Below are positions 51,635 to 63,689 of a DNA stretch of 64,000 nucleotides, piece by piece. Source of the stretch: Rhinopomastus cyanomelas (Eukaryota > Chordata > Aves > Bucerotiformes > Rhinopomastidae); NCBI GenBank assembly GCA_013400115.1, contig VXBP01003612.1, forward strand, positions 216,282 to 280,281. The letters run 5' to 3'. The first letter of the stretch is position 1, and every line of letters starts with the position of its first letter. The notes beneath the pieces were generated by a model. It did no database searches and was not told where the DNA came from. It saw only the letters and a list, made by a program, of their open reading frames with translations. The position numbers were made by a program, and so were the translations under genes.

Positions 51635-54600
51635 CTAGAGTGAAAAGCAGGAGAGTGTTAGCGCTTTAGCTGGTCTTTCAGCCCATCTGTGGCAGAGACA
51701 ACGCAGCAAAGGTTACAGAAGGAACAGCAGCCTGCTTGTTTGGCTGTAAGAAAATCCAGGGATATCCTTCTGGACCTTCTCCCCAAGACCCAAGTCCACT
51801 CACAGCATTAAGTCCTAGTTAAAATAGATAAAGGTCACGGCACTGATTGTGGAAAGATCCTCAGATACGGGAACCGGTGAGGAACGGCATCCAGGAGGAC
51901 TTTTAAACCCCAGTCGTGCACACAAGCTATTGTCACCAGTGTCATCGTAGAATCTTTGATCCTATTCACACGGCAGCTGAAAGATTTTAGGGGATCCAGA
52001 ACAATGATTTATGGGGCAATTCTTTGAGGTGATGATCAGGTATTGAGCTAATCAGCTTCGGTATAAAAGCAGGAGTGGGCTCAGCGTTCCCCAATGCCTG
52101 TGATCTAATAATGTACCGGGCTCAAGACACAGCAGGGTGGGCAGGAGAAAGGTAAAAGCAAGTAGCTGCCCTTGCCAACCCTTCAGGTATTTGAAATATT
52201 TTCAGAGAACATCACTTTTGGATCTCTCCATATTGCACACATCCCACTCTGCAGCCTCCTGCAGCAAAGCCGCATCTGCATGCGGGATTATTAAGCTTCC
52301 ATTTTAGAAAGTGAGACTGGTCACTGTGACACAACCTCGCACATGGGGAGCGCTGGCTTTTCAAAGGAGCAGAAGTAGTAATTATTTAATGAGCCTGACT
52401 CACTCTTCACAGACTTTTCCCTGCACCCAAGTCATGGTCTGATGCTGTAAACAAGATCATCTTGTGCTGGGAACAAGAGCAGGACCATCCCTCACTACAG
52501 AGAGCCCATGGAACTAACAGCATCTTGTTCATAGAATCATTAGGGATTGGAAGGGACCTCGAAAGATCATCTAGTCCAATCCCCCTGACACAGCAGGATC
52601 ACCTAGATCAAGTCACACAGGAACACGTCCAGGTGGGCCTTGAACATCTCCAGAGAAGGAGACTCCACAACCCCCCTGGGCAGCCTGTTCCAGGGCTCTG
52701 TCACCCTCACTGGGAAGAAGGTCCTTCTCACATTTATGTGGAACCTCCTGTGTCCCACCTTACACCCATTGCCCCTGTCCTATCACTAGATGACACTGAG
52801 AAGAGCCTGGCTCCATCCTACTTACACCCACCCTTCAAATGTTTATAGACATTAATTGGGTCACCCCTCAGTCTCCTCCAAGCTAGAGACCCAGCTCCCT
52901 CAGCCTCTCCTCATAAGGGAGGTGCTCCACCTCCTTCATCGTCCTCGTTGCCCTACGCTGGACTCCCTCCAGCAGCTCCACACCCCTCTTGAACTGAGGG
53001 GCCCAGAACTGGACACAAGACTCCAGATGTGGTCTCACCAGTGCAGAGTAGAGGGGGAGAAGGACCTCCAAGTGAGAGATTGTCCCTTCGGCACAACTGG
53101 GACGCACCCCCTGAAAAAAGGGCAACCCCATATACTGCACAGGGAGGTCTTACAGCAAGAAAACCAACCTAAGAACAGATCTGGCTGACAAAAAACCTCG
53201 ATAATAGCATCACATGAACACACAGAGCTGCAAACAAGAACCAAGAAAAGATGAGGCTCGCTAGGAACAGAAGCGGCATTTGTTACCCTCAGAAATCAGC
53301 ACCAGGAGCAGTCAGTGACCTCACTGCTCAATACTGCTCAAGACAGAGGCCAAGCTAATGCCAGCACCAAACACTGCTGCCTGTTTTGCTCTCTCCTCTT
53401 CATGCAGAAGGTGAATCGCCGTTAGCTGGATTAATACAATTAATTGCTGGTAGGGAAAGGGCAGATTTGGGGCAGAAATAGGAATGAAAGAGGTTAAGGA
53501 TGTGGAGAGGTTGGATGCTTTCAGACTGCCTGGACCTGATTAAATTCACCCATAATCACAACTGTCTGCAATCAATCTGACAAGTCTCAGAGGTGAACAA
53601 GGCCCCTGAAGGCAGAGAAGGGCACTACAGAGCCTGTTTTTAAAACCAGAGGGCCCAAACAATTAAGGAATACACACACACAGCAACCAAATAGCAGGGA
53701 GATAAGAGTCACCACACTGAGTGCCTCCTCCTGCCAGTTACTGATATCATTGCCACCCTTCCTCATCAAGAGCACCAGCTCCCAGACTGGTTTTGTTTAA
53801 AAACAGCCAGATTATGGAGTTGCTGCTCAGTTGCCCAGATTTATCTGAACCAGGTCAGGGAGGGCTCACAACCAGTCTATGAGGAGAGGAAGAATGATAA
53901 TGAGCAGTAGAAACAATCTCTTGGTTTGCTGATCTGGAGTCACCAGACAAAGGCCACTTGTCTTTGCCTCATGGCTCAAGCAGCCCCACTTCAGCTCCTA
54001 GAAAGGAACCTAAACCAAAGTGTTTGAACCCTAAAGCCAACAGCAGAACTCCCTGCTCATTCCAGAATGATCCCAGCTGTCCTTGTTTAAAACTCTGGTG
54101 AAGCAATTTGAGTTAAATGATCTGATCTACCTCCCTGCAGCGAATCAGGAGTGCATTTGTGTCCTGTCCTCTCTGCTAAGGAGTGGGGACAGACAGCTCG
54201 AGCAGGTGAGTAATGAAATGTCTGGGGTCACCACTGACTCTTAGTATTCCGGGTAGCAGAGGAGTCTGGCCACAGGCTAAGATGTTGTAACAAGCCCCTC
54301 AGGTACAAGGGAAGCAACACACCCAGCGTTAGCTGTTGCTGAAGTAAGACCTTAACTAATCACAGTTAGTGAGTGACTCCTCCACTCCCACGGTGTCCAG
54401 CCCTCCATTTCCCTACAGCTCCCTTACCTGCAGAGCACTGTAGTTCATCTGGAACCGAAGGATCGCCTCACACAAGTTCCAAAAGGAATATTCTGGCCAC
54501 AAGACTGACTGAAACACCAGGCATGAATGGGATGTCTGCAGAAAGCAAGATCACCAACAGTTTAATTGTCTGGGGAAGGAAATATTATTGAGATACAGCT

Positions 54601-57600
54601 CTGTTGGTCAAACTGGTTTCCCCATAAAGATTTTTACCTGGCTGGGTCCTACTTAAAATGAACTAAATAGCGGCCAGGGGAGTTTGAAATTGGAAAACAT
54701 AGAGTCTTTTAAATTGGTGTTCATGCTGGGGCACTTATTAGCTCCTGTGAGGAGACCACCAGCACTCTTCCTAATGCTAGGCTGGTCTTCAGAGGTGATG
54801 CTATTTTAATAGCTTAAGCATCACAGACTTATCACCAAACTAAAATAGCAGCTCTGGGCTCCCAAAGGCTGATTGAAAAGGAGTAACAGACAAACTGAAG
54901 ATGAGGACATGGCATTTAAGCCACTCACTGAATGGCATCTCGTGATGCCCCTTGCTGCCCACTCGTGGCATTTAAAGTGCTTAATGAATCGATGAGTTGT
55001 GCTGCACTGAAGATATCCTAGAGCTGAAGGAAGTGAGGTTTCCTATTAAATCCTGGCTTTGCCATCAAGTTTCTCAAAGTGACCACTAACTACAACAGTT
55101 AAAAGGACTCTGCCCAATTCCAAGTTGCAAGGACACACAAAACTCTTTGAGTCAGTCCTAGACAAAACCCACTAGATGATTTTCTTGGACAAAAGAATCA
55201 AGAAAGCTGGAGAAGGGTCTGGAGCACTCTGAGGAGAGTCTGAGGGAATGGGGTGGGGTCCAGCCTGGAGACAAACTGGCTCAGGGGAGACCTCCTCGCT
55301 TCTCAGTGACTCCCTGAATGGAGATTAACAAGGTGAGGGTTGGTCTCTTCTCCAATGGAACAAGCAGTATGACAAAAGGAAATGGCCTCAGGCTGTACCA
55401 GGAGAAGTTTAGGTTGGACATTGGAAAAACTCCACTGAAAGGGTCTCAGGCCTTGGAATAGGCTGCCCAGGGAGGGGGCTGAATCACCACCCCTGGCTAT
55501 GGAGGCCAGAAGCTCAGGGACAGGGTGTAGAGTGGGTCACGACAGCTGGGTTGATGTTTGGATTCTGTGAGCTTGAAGGTCTTTTCCAACCTAACCAATG
55601 CTATGATTTTATTACACCCACCCAGGGCAAAGCTGTTCCCAAACGTACGAGGAGGAGAGGGAGATGCCTCGGTAAGAAACCGCAGCTCAGGTCAGAGAAC
55701 TGCTGCAAAGCTGCCAATTAAATGCTGTGAAACAGCAACGTTTGATGTGGCTGCTTGAAGGCAGAGGGGTTTGGCCCCAAACTGCACATGCAAAACAAAA
55801 CATGACGGGAGGAAAAGCAGCTTGACTCAAATGTTCTCCTGCAGCCTGGGTTACACACAAGTCAATACTGCCTCGTGCAGGAGGGGATGAAATGGAAGTG
55901 GCTTTGGATGCTGTAACTGCAATCACCTGAACTACATGAGCACTAAATACTCATTATGGGTTAGCTGAGCGGCCTCGTCACGCTGATTTGAGACTGCTGT
56001 CCTCTCAGAGCCTGTCTTGCAGGGTCTTCCTTCATTATCAAAGTCAAATAAACTTCTGAAACTGTGACCAATCAGGCACGTAGGTTCCACATAAGTTACA
56101 GGGTCACAACTCCAGCTGCCACATGACAAACACCTCTTCCAGGAATCTACAGACACTTCCTGGGATTTCCTCATCCCAGCTTAAACTGCATCCTCATTGC
56201 CAGATGAAATGAGTCAAAGCCTCAGCTAGGACTACCTAGATGTGAGCAGAGGAGCAAAAGGATGAGCAACTCCTGATTTCCTTGACTGCTGTCAGCTCAG
56301 CTCATCTGTGATTTCATATTAAGTGCTTTCAGGATGACACCATTTCAGATGTGGGCTGCAAAGCACTTTAGGTAAGAAATGGATCCTTCAGAAGCTCCTC
56401 GGCATCGAGTCCATTCAAGAAGTCACCTAAGCCTTGGCAAAGTGACTTTTAAAGAGCCCTCGTGTGAGCTCACACCTGAAGTCAGCAGAACACTGATGTG
56501 AAACTGGAGCATTTCAAGACAAAAACAAAGACTTTACCTGCCAGAGCAAGAAATCACTCAGCCGAACCTCTCCGGAGGTTCGAATCAGGAGGTCTGGGTC
56601 AGGAGAGTTGTTGGTGTACAGACACTTATCAAGCAACGATTCAGACACATCACTAAGAAAGACAGAGGCATCTGATCAAAACCACCACTAAATCACAATT
56701 CCTGAGGGGATTTTATAAACATGGGGCTGCAGATTAAAACTGGGTAGTGGAGCCACCCCCAGCCAGTCATGAACTCACTTCTCATGGGCACTGCTGCCTG
56801 CTCCATGGGGCATTTCAAATGCACTTTCAGCCCCCAGAGCATCCTCCACCCTTGCTCTTTGAAACACAATGCAGCGGTAGAACCAGACAGTAAGAACTTC
56901 CATCTGGAGCAGAGAGCAGAGCACTAACTGCTCCATCTCCTCCAGGGTGGAGGAACAGTTCACTATTTATGATTCATGTGTGGTTTGACCTCGTGGCTAA
57001 GACTGCTGGCCAGGCAGGCAATTGTTGTGGTATAAAATCTGCCTTCACATTTAAACTAACTTCTAAACTTTAACACAGACCTAATTGCTCTTCTGTCCTG
57101 GTTGTGCATCTATCACCATGGTAACCCAAATAATAAAAACCAAACACTGCACAGCAAACGAAGTCATTCCTTCCAGTCCTACTGGTTTTATGAGCCCTGC
57201 TCAAAAGCCACTTGGCTCCACAAAGGTTATTAATACAGCGCAGGAGGCGAGACAGGCTGAGTGTTCATCACACTGAGAGACAGGAGTTACCTGGGTTCAA
57301 GCAGTCCTTCTTGCACCCCCCAGGCCATCTCCCTGACAGCGTTGCTGATTTCGTGTCGCGAGGTGTAGGCAAAGCAGACATTTAGAAAACATCTGTAAAG
57401 AGGAGCAGGATGTGAATCACTTAGAATCACAGAGGCTGGGAAAGACCTCCAGGATGATCCAGACCAGTGCAGGACCTAACATCACCCCAGTGGCCACACC
57501 AGGGCGCTAAGGGCCACAGCCAGGCTGGCCTTCCACACCTCCAGGGACCTCCAACACTCCATCGCTGCCCTGGACATTTCATTCCAGGCTCTGATCACCC

Positions 57601-60600
57601 TTTCCCTGAGGAAGGGCTTCCTAACATCCAACCTGACCCTCCCCTGGCAGCTTCAGGCCCTGCCCTCTCCTTCTGGTGCTGGTTGCCTGGGAGAAGAGCC
57701 TGACCCCCACCTGACTACAACCCCCCCTTCAGGGAGTTGGAGAGAGGGAGAAGGTCCCCCCTGAGTCTCCTCCAGGCTAAACACCCCCAGCTCCCTCAGC
57801 CTCTCTTCATCAGACTTTCTTTCCCTCCAGTCCCTTCCCCAGCCTCGTTGCTTGCTGAAGGACTAACCTAAGGAAGGTCCAATAGATGACAGAGAAGAAC
57901 AACATCTACATAAGTTACATGTGCTTGTAGGACAAGACCAAACCAAGGCGAAGTGTGTCTGCCAAGTCTCAGCCTTCAGGCTGAAGGGGAAGGTGTGAAG
58001 GATCAGCTTCTTTAAACCACACAGTACTTACTTGTTGTAGTTCCTAGTTGCCAGCACAGCTTGGGCAATCAGCTCCTGAATATCCAAGGGCAGAAGAGGC
58101 AGGTCCCCGAGGACACGGATACACACCCCATGCTTCTTCAAGTTCTCCCTATAGCCAACAACAAGAGTGAGGACCATAGAAAACAGATCAGTCTCTATGG
58201 CACAATGGCCTGAAATGGGAACAACAGGCACAAGGCAGGGCTGGCTTCTGCACAGCTGGGAATTAGACAGAGGTAAGATCACCAAATGTTAGGGATTGGA
58301 AGGGACCTTGAAAGATCATCCCTCGAAAGATCATCCATTCCAACTTCCCCACCACAGCAGGATCCCCTAGATCAAGCTGCACAGGAACATGGCCGGGAGG
58401 ATTTTCAATGTCTCCAGAGAAGGAGACTCCACAACCCCCCTGGGCAGCCCCTGCCAGGGCTCTTCCCAGTGAGGGTGCCAGAAGGTCCTTCTCACACTGA
58501 TGTGGAACCTCTCTAGTCCACACCCATTGCCCCCTGTCCTGTCACTGGGTGCCCCTGAGCAGAGCCTGGCTCCATCCTCCTGACACCCACTCATCACATA
58601 CTGATCAACATTCTTGGGGTCACCCTCAGCCTCCTTTTTGCCAAGCTCAAGAGCCCCAGCTCCCTCAGCCTTTTGTCATCAGGGAGATGCTCCCCTCCCT
58701 CCATCATCTTTGTGGCTCTGCTCTGAGCTCTCTCCAGCAGCTCTGTGTCCTTCTGGAACTGAGGGGCTCAGAACTGGACACAAGATTCCAGATGTGGTCT
58801 CAGCAGGGCAGAGCAGAGAGGGAGGAGAACCTCTCTCGATCTGCTAACCACTCCCTTTCTGATCCACCCCAGGTTGCCACAGGTCTTCTTGGCCACAAGG
58901 GCCCATTGCTGGCTCCTGGCCATCCTGCTAGCAACCAGAACCCCAAATGACCAAAGGCTTTGTAGCTGCTCCCCATACAAGCTCCCAAGTTACTGTTCTG
59001 CTTTAGAAGCTGAGCAGAACTAGAAGTCTAAACTTTTCTGCAGAAAATGCCCAAATTAAAGTTTAGTTTTAATAAGTTGAAAAGGAAAGTGTCTTCCTGC
59101 CCCACTCCCCCACTCTCTTCTCCCCAGTACCAGGTACCTCTGGCTTCTTCTCTGCACTCTGTTCAGAGCTGCGTTGCTGCTGCTGACAGAAAATGTTATC
59201 ACTTCTAAAGACCTGCGGGAGGAACCGTCAAGGTCTACTAATTGATCTGTGTTCAACTGGAGAGACTCTGAGAGTTCTGAACCGTGGAGATTAATGAGGA
59301 TCTAGACTGAAGTGGGACAAGCGCCGTGATTTGGGCGAGAGAAGCTACAATTAAGATAATGATGAATTATGCTTTGGGTGTTTTCAATTTCAGTTAACTC
59401 TAGGAGTATATGATGAAACTCTCTGTCGTGCCAGGGGTGGAAGTGACCTTAAAGATTATCTAGTTCCAATCTGCTTGCACAAGCAGAGACACCTTCACTA
59501 CAGCAGGTTCCTCAGGGCCCCAGCCAACCTGGCCTTCAACACTGTGGAGCAGCCACAACTTCTCTGGGCAACCTGTTCCAGCATCCCAGCACCCTCACAG
59601 CAAAGAATTTGTTCCTCGTGTCCAACCTCAGTCTCCTTTCTTCAGCTGGAACCCTTTCCCCTTGTCCTCTTGCTACCACCATGTGAAAAGCCCTCCCCTA
59701 GCTTTCGTGTAGCCCCCTTCAGAGACTGGAAAGCTGCTCGAAGGTCACCTGGGAGCCTCCTCCTCTCCAGGCTGAACAATACATCTGTCTGTATCTTGTG
59801 AGGTTGGTTGCTTCTGATGTGTGTGGGGGGGAGTGAATTAAAATGTTGAGGCCTTTCTGCTCCACACCAAGTCACTTGTTTCACTGCCTGCAGATCCTTA
59901 AGTGGGTTTGTTAAACCTTCCCTTTTCTGTCTTGACACTTTAGATGGGAGCTCTTGGTGAAATGTTTGAACTCTATGATCTCAGGGGTCTTGTCCCACCA
60001 CAGTGATTCTGTGAAATATAGTCGGGGTCTCTGACCTGCGACATTGGTGGTGACCCAGGTGGGATGAGTGGGGAGATCCAGATAAGGACCCACAACATTC
60101 CCTAGTGGCTACAGCCATGACAGGTACAGGCACAAGCCAAGAAGTTCCTGAGCTAAATCTGACCTACCAAGGGCACTGCATCTAAATTTAAGAGATGGCT
60201 TTGTCTCTTCAGCAAAACAAGACATCAAACAGCCTAGCACTAAGCAGGAGTTAATGGGTCTAATTGTCATCTTGGAAGCTCTGCTGTCCTAGCCGCTTGG
60301 ATGAGCTAACACAAACGCAGCTTGTGGGGGTGGAGTGTGTGAGCTCAGGAGCTGTGCACCCTAAACCTTCCAAAATCCCCACAACAGCTCTCAAACCACA
60401 TTCTGCTTTAGTTCCACCTGGCAGGATGCAGACACAAGAGGATTCTTACTGCTCTTCCAGTAGGCGGCTAAATTTCTGTCTTGCCAGCTCCATCAGTCCA
60501 TCCACCTCCTCCTTGGAGCGTTTGAAGTTCTCGATACTGAAGGCATAAACAGTGACCTCTGGAATGCCCAGATTCAAGCACCACCGTAGTGTCTGCAGGA

Positions 60601-62153
60601 AGGCAACAGAGAAAGGAAAGCAAAGGTCAGATAAGCAGACTCCAGGGACAATCAGACAGGTCAGGAAGAACCAGCTTCTCCCCTGATAAGATCTTCCTGT
60701 TGTTTCCCACTGCCAAGACTGGATCAAAGAAACAATATCAAGAGCTACCAGTGAAACTCTCTTGCTAAGAATTTCAGATTCATCTTCAAGCACAAGAGGA
60801 AAATATCACCACCTGAGGATGAGAAGCCACAGCAGACACAGGACTAACACACTTCTGATAGATAAGACTATCAATTCTCTAACATAGTGCTTTTCAAAAC
60901 CTTGTCAAAGAAATTCAACCTGTTTCACACAATTAAAAGCTTCAAGACCTGCAAGGTAGCTAATTGAATCAAGTGTGGAACAGAGGGAAGAAAAAAAATG
61001 GCTGATTAGAATGACTCTGCAAGATAAGTAAGAGATAGAGAGGAGACAGAGCCAGGAACCCTGATGATGACCATCAGCTTCAGGCACTGGCCTGACTCCA
61101 GTAAAGGATCACAGTGCACCAGTGAAGCTGTAACTAGATCAACACAGAGGCTGAAGGCAGCAAACACCTTCCCACCTGCGCCAGCTTATCGAAGCCTTGC
61201 GAATGCCCCTGCTGCCTCTCCACGTGGCACTTTCGGGCATAACGACGATTGCCATCCATGATGAAAGCAACGTGCTTGGGCATCGGACCTGCCTAGAAAA
61301 CAAGGAGAAACACAAGGGGTCAGAGCCGGCAAACGGCATCTCACGGGGCAGAGAGCTCAGTCCCACAGCTGCCAGGCTGGAGCTGCAAGGACTAAGGAGA
61401 TAATCACCCCCTTGCTAACCCAGCACAGGCTCTCTTAAAGAGCACTTCAGTCGTGGAAGCTGCCTAAACTGAAAATCAGCTTTGCCCACCCTTTTCCTGT
61501 GACGTGACAGAGAACTGATCACAGCACAGCCAGTCTCCCCCCCTCTGCAGTCACAGGGGGACTGTGCACTTTATTTCAGAGTTCAAGGGTGTTTTCACAG
61601 ACACAATGAAGAGGAAACAAGAGTCTTCCCCCACCCCTTTAAGAGGAGTATTTCTTTCCACTGACTTCATTAGGTCTGCACAGACCCTTCTGAGAGAAGG
61701 GCAGCAACACTGGCCTGAGCAAGGAGAGAATTTTCCTGGAACTGGAAAGTTCTATGCAGCAGAATCTCAGTTTCATTGCCTAGACTCATCATTCCACCAT
61801 CTTGCTTCTTCTCCTCCTTTGCTCACACTGCCTTCCTCAGCGAGGACTCAAACCACAGGAGCCTGGCTGTGTAAGCTCATTACTAGCAAGCACTGCCCAC
61901 AGCCTCCCTCATTTGTAAGGCTAAAGTTAAGCAATTTTCCACCCTCCAGTGCTGTTTAGGGATGTACATCCGGTGCCAGCACTAATACAGGCTCTCTGCC
62001 TCTCTAGAGCAGAGCAGTCAGATATTGCTCCACTCTGAAACCCAATGGCCCTGCCAGTATTTTACCCCAGTAACCAAATTCATTCCTCACCTTAATGATG
62101 TTGCCACAAAACCTCTCTATGATGGTCAGCTCGCCCTCCCTGATCCACGACAT
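51398..62153 (-). CDS. DHDDS: DHDDS (dehydrodolichyl diphosphate synthase subunit), complete coding region
   Basis: DHDDS is the catalytic cis-prenyltransferase that, with NUS1/NgBR at the ER membrane, condenses isopentenyl diphosphate onto farnesyl diphosphate to make the dolichol precursor needed for protein N-glycosylation. Exons run join(complement): 62091-62153, 61176-61292, 60450-60592, 58032-58148, 57291-57392, 56538-56652, 54428-54535, 51398-51634. They total 1002 nt, or 333 residues plus stop, exactly the human length. All introns are GT-AG and phases match. The substrate-binding and catalytic motif FIMDGNRRYA places Asp at residue 34. RTSGEVRLSDF places Arg205, Thr206 and Arg211 as in human, and Lys42, the human retinitis pigmentosa site, is retained. 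The C-terminal helix region is rich in Arg, Glu and Gln. The 5' UTR exon is not located; the promoter is probably the CpG-rich right edge. Confidence 0.97.
51635..54427 (-). other. DHDDS intron before the last exon
   Basis: About 2.8 kb. Holds one CR1 (52528-53072) and unique sequence, including a TATAAAAG at 52062 on the plus strand with no supported gene behind it. Confidence 0.8.
52528..53072 (-). mobile_element. CR1 LINE fragment in a DHDDS intron
   Basis: Antisense, well preserved: ATCATTAGGGATTGGAAGGG to CTCCAGATGTGGTCTCACCA; encodes part of the ORF2 tail (LLPLYSALVRPHLESCVQF) with small deletions. Same strand as DHDDS. Confidence 0.94.
54428..54535 (-). CDS. DHDDS: DHDDS coding exon 7
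   Basis: TSHSCLVFQSVLWPEYSFWN then LCEAILRFQMNYSALQ, residues 220-255; CTGCAG acceptor, GTAAGG donor. Confidence 0.97.
54536..56537 (-). other. DHDDS intron 6-7
   Basis: Two kilobases with one sense CR1 (55200-55615) and otherwise unique sequence. Confidence 0.8.
55200..55615 (+). mobile_element. CR1 LINE fragment in a DHDDS intron
   Basis: Sense, diverged: GGGGTCCAGCCTGGAGACAA, GGCTGCCCAGGGAGGGGGCT, GAAGGTCTTTTCCAACCTAA. Confidence 0.87.
56538..56652 (-). CDS. DHDDS: DHDDS coding exon 6 (second conserved motif)
   Basis: DVSESLLDKCLYTNNSPDPD then LLIRTSGEVRLSDFLLWQ, residues 182-219. The RTSGE and RLSDF motifs bind the diphosphate of the incoming isopentenyl unit in this family. Donor GTAAAG. 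Confidence 0.97.
57291..57392 (-). CDS. DHDDS: DHDDS coding exon 5
   Basis: CFLNVCFAYTSRHEISNAVR then EMAWGVQEGLLEP, residues 148-180; acceptor TTTACAG, donor GTAACT, ends two bases into Ser181. Confidence 0.97.
57421..57850 (-). mobile_element. CR1 LINE fragment in a DHDDS intron
   Basis: Antisense: AATCACAGAGGCTGGGAAAG to CAGCTCCCTCAGCCTCTCTT. Begins only about 30 bp upstream (minus sense) of coding exon 5. Confidence 0.9.
58032..58148 (-). CDS. DHDDS: DHDDS coding exon 4
   Basis: Completes codon 108 (Gln), then ENLKKHGVCIRVLGDLPLLP and LDIQELIAQAVLATRNYN, residues 109-146; ends two bases into Lys147, GTAAGT donor. Confidence 0.97.
58277..58950 (-). mobile_element. CR1 LINE fragment in a DHDDS intron
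   Basis: Antisense, one of the longer copies: TGTTAGGGATTGGAAGGGAC to GGCTCCTGGCCATCCTGCTA. Near the 3' end GAAAGATCATCC occurs twice in tandem. Confidence 0.93.
59425..59780 (-). mobile_element. CR1 LINE fragment in a DHDDS intron
   Basis: Antisense: GGGGTGGAAGTGACCTTAAA to CCTCCTCCTCTCCAGGCTGA. Confidence 0.9.
60450..60592 (-). CDS. DHDDS: DHDDS coding exon 3
   Basis: TLRWCLNLGIPEVTVYAFSI then ENFKRSKEEVDGLMELARQK and FSRLLEE, residues 61-107; ends with two bases of codon 108 (CA, then GTAAGA). Confidence 0.97.
60593..61175 (-). other. DHDDS intron 2-3
   Basis: 583 bases of unique, AT-leaning sequence with no repeat. Confidence 0.85.
61176..61292 (-). CDS. DHDDS: DHDDS coding exon 2 (catalytic motif)
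   Basis: Thirty-nine codons including PKHVAFIMDGNRRYARKCHV. Asp34 is the metal and diphosphate-binding residue of cis-prenyltransferases. Acceptor TTCTAG, donor GTGGGA, phase 0. Confidence 0.97.
61293..62090 (-). other. DHDDS intron 1-2 (between coding exons 1 and 2)
   Basis: 798 bases of unique sequence without CR1. Confidence 0.85.
62091..62153 (-). CDS. DHDDS: DHDDS coding exon 1
   Basis: MSWIREGELTIIERFCGNII plus K; GTGAGG donor, phase 0. Human has MSWIKEGELSLWERF, so residues 10-12 differ (TII here, SLW in human). The acceptor of this exon, which begins in the 5' UTR, could not be fixed. Confidence 0.97.
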
Positions 62154-62223
62154 GTTTCACTGAGAGCACCTTTTCTTTTTCAACAGGAAGAAGAAAACAA
62201 AGGGGTTAGATACACAGGAAACT

Positions 62224-62605
62224 TAGAATCACAGAATGTCCAGGGTTGGAAGGGACCTTAAAGATTATCCAGTTCCAACCCCCTTGCACAGGCAGGGGCA
62301 CCTTCACTAGAGCAGGTTACACAGGGCCCCAGCCAACCTGGCCTTCAACACCGCCAGGGATGGGGCAGCCACAGCTTCCCTGGGCAACCTGTTCCAGCAT
62401 CTCAGCTCCCTCACAGCAAAGAATTTGTTCCTCACATCCAACCTCAATCTCCCCTCTTCAAGCCTGGGGAAACCCTTGTCCTCTTGCTACCACCCATGTG
62501 AAAAGCCCTCCCCCAGCTTTCTAGTAGCCCCCTTCGGAGACTGGGAAGCTGCTAGAAGGTCACCTGGGAGCCTTCTCCAGGCTGAACAACCCCAACTTGC
62601 TTGAG
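62224..62605 (-). mobile_element. CR1 LINE fragment upstream of the DHDDS start exon
   Basis: Antisense: GTCCAGGGTTGGAAGGGACC to GGCTGAACAACCCCAACTTG; ends 70 bp from the DHDDS start codon, on the same strand. Confidence 0.93.
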
Positions 62606-63445
62606 CCCAATGCAACACTGCAAACCATCACCTTGGAAAAATAAGCTTTGCCTTTGTGTGAGCTCCTTTTTATCATCTGTGCTACTTGTTATCATCTGTG
62701 CAAGTGCTTTGATAAGCAGATTATGAGGAAGTTGAGAAATGTGCTCTGGAAATTTCTAGCCTTGTCATCAGAGTGGATTCTGCACCTGCTGGTAGCACAT
62801 AAATCACTTCAGTGTCTTCCAGCTGGTTTCACTTGTGTTAGCACAGACCCACAGCTGGAGCTCCCAGCAGGCTCCCAGTCACAGAGCGGCAGCTCCACCA
62901 CAAACTGACCTTCAACACTTTTGTGGGGAAGTCGTTAGAAATCCTTCCTATGCAGCAGCCATCTACGTGGCCAAGTGCCCTGCACTTGTGTCACCACTGA
63001 TATTTATTTTCCTTCACAAGTTGTAGAAATAGCTGGGGTGGGGAATGTGTTTAACCATGTTCTCTGCATATCAAATACTCAGGGATGGGTTGAGCTAACA
63101 AAATACAGGAGTTTGCTGAGCTTCCACATTCAATTCCCTTAGTTGGGAGCCCTGAGAGACATGGGTAAAGCAGCTCTGGAGGCTACAGTCCAGATCCAAC
63201 CCCTCCGCTGCCTGATACCCATCAAGGGACCAACATAGATTCAAATTATAGTGATCACATTCATTTTCCTTCTCTGCCTCTTTCCCCAGGAAGGGCTGTC
63301 CAGCCACAAAACATTAAGGTGAGGAACTACTGAACATTGGGCTCTGTTACTTAAGCTCTTAGCACTTAAATTGAAGACATCTCCCCTTCTAATGTCCTCT
63401 GTGGCTGCTAAAGGCATCAAGCTTTTACTCAGGACTTCACAGAAG

Positions 63446-63650
63446 TGTTTAGGCTGGAAAAGACCTTCAAGATCATTGAGTCCAACCATTAATCCAACTG
63501 TCCCAACCCACCGCTAACCCCTGTCCCTGAGCTCCAGACCTCCACGACTGTGAAACATGACCAAGAATGGCAATTCAACCCTCTCCCAGGGCAGCCTGTT
63601 CCAAGGGCTGAGGACCCCTTTCCATGAGGAAGTTTCCCTCATGTCCAACC
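63446..63650 (-). mobile_element. CR1 LINE 3' fragment
   Basis: Antisense, diverged: TTAGGCTGGAAAAGACCTTC, GGGCAGCCTGTTCCAAGGGC. Confidence 0.83.
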
Positions 63651-63689
63651 CAAGCTCCCCTAACACCATGTCACCCACAAAAGTAACCT

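Larger units (their letters stand above)
58149..60449 (-). other. DHDDS intron 3-4
   Basis: 2.3 kb, holding two antisense CR1 copies (58277-58950 and 59425-59780) and unique sequence. A weak CR1-like tail near 59970-60020 is not annotated. Confidence 0.8.

Noticed and set aside
52055..52100. TATAAAAG on the plus strand in a DHDDS intron as a promoter
   Set aside because: No exon, open frame or other core element follows; a single TATA-like match is expected by chance.
59940..60020. CR1-like tail in a DHDDS intron
   Set aside because: GAACTCTATGATCTCAGGGG and a GTGATTCTGTGA end resemble a sense CR1 3' end, but the match is too weak and short to annotate.
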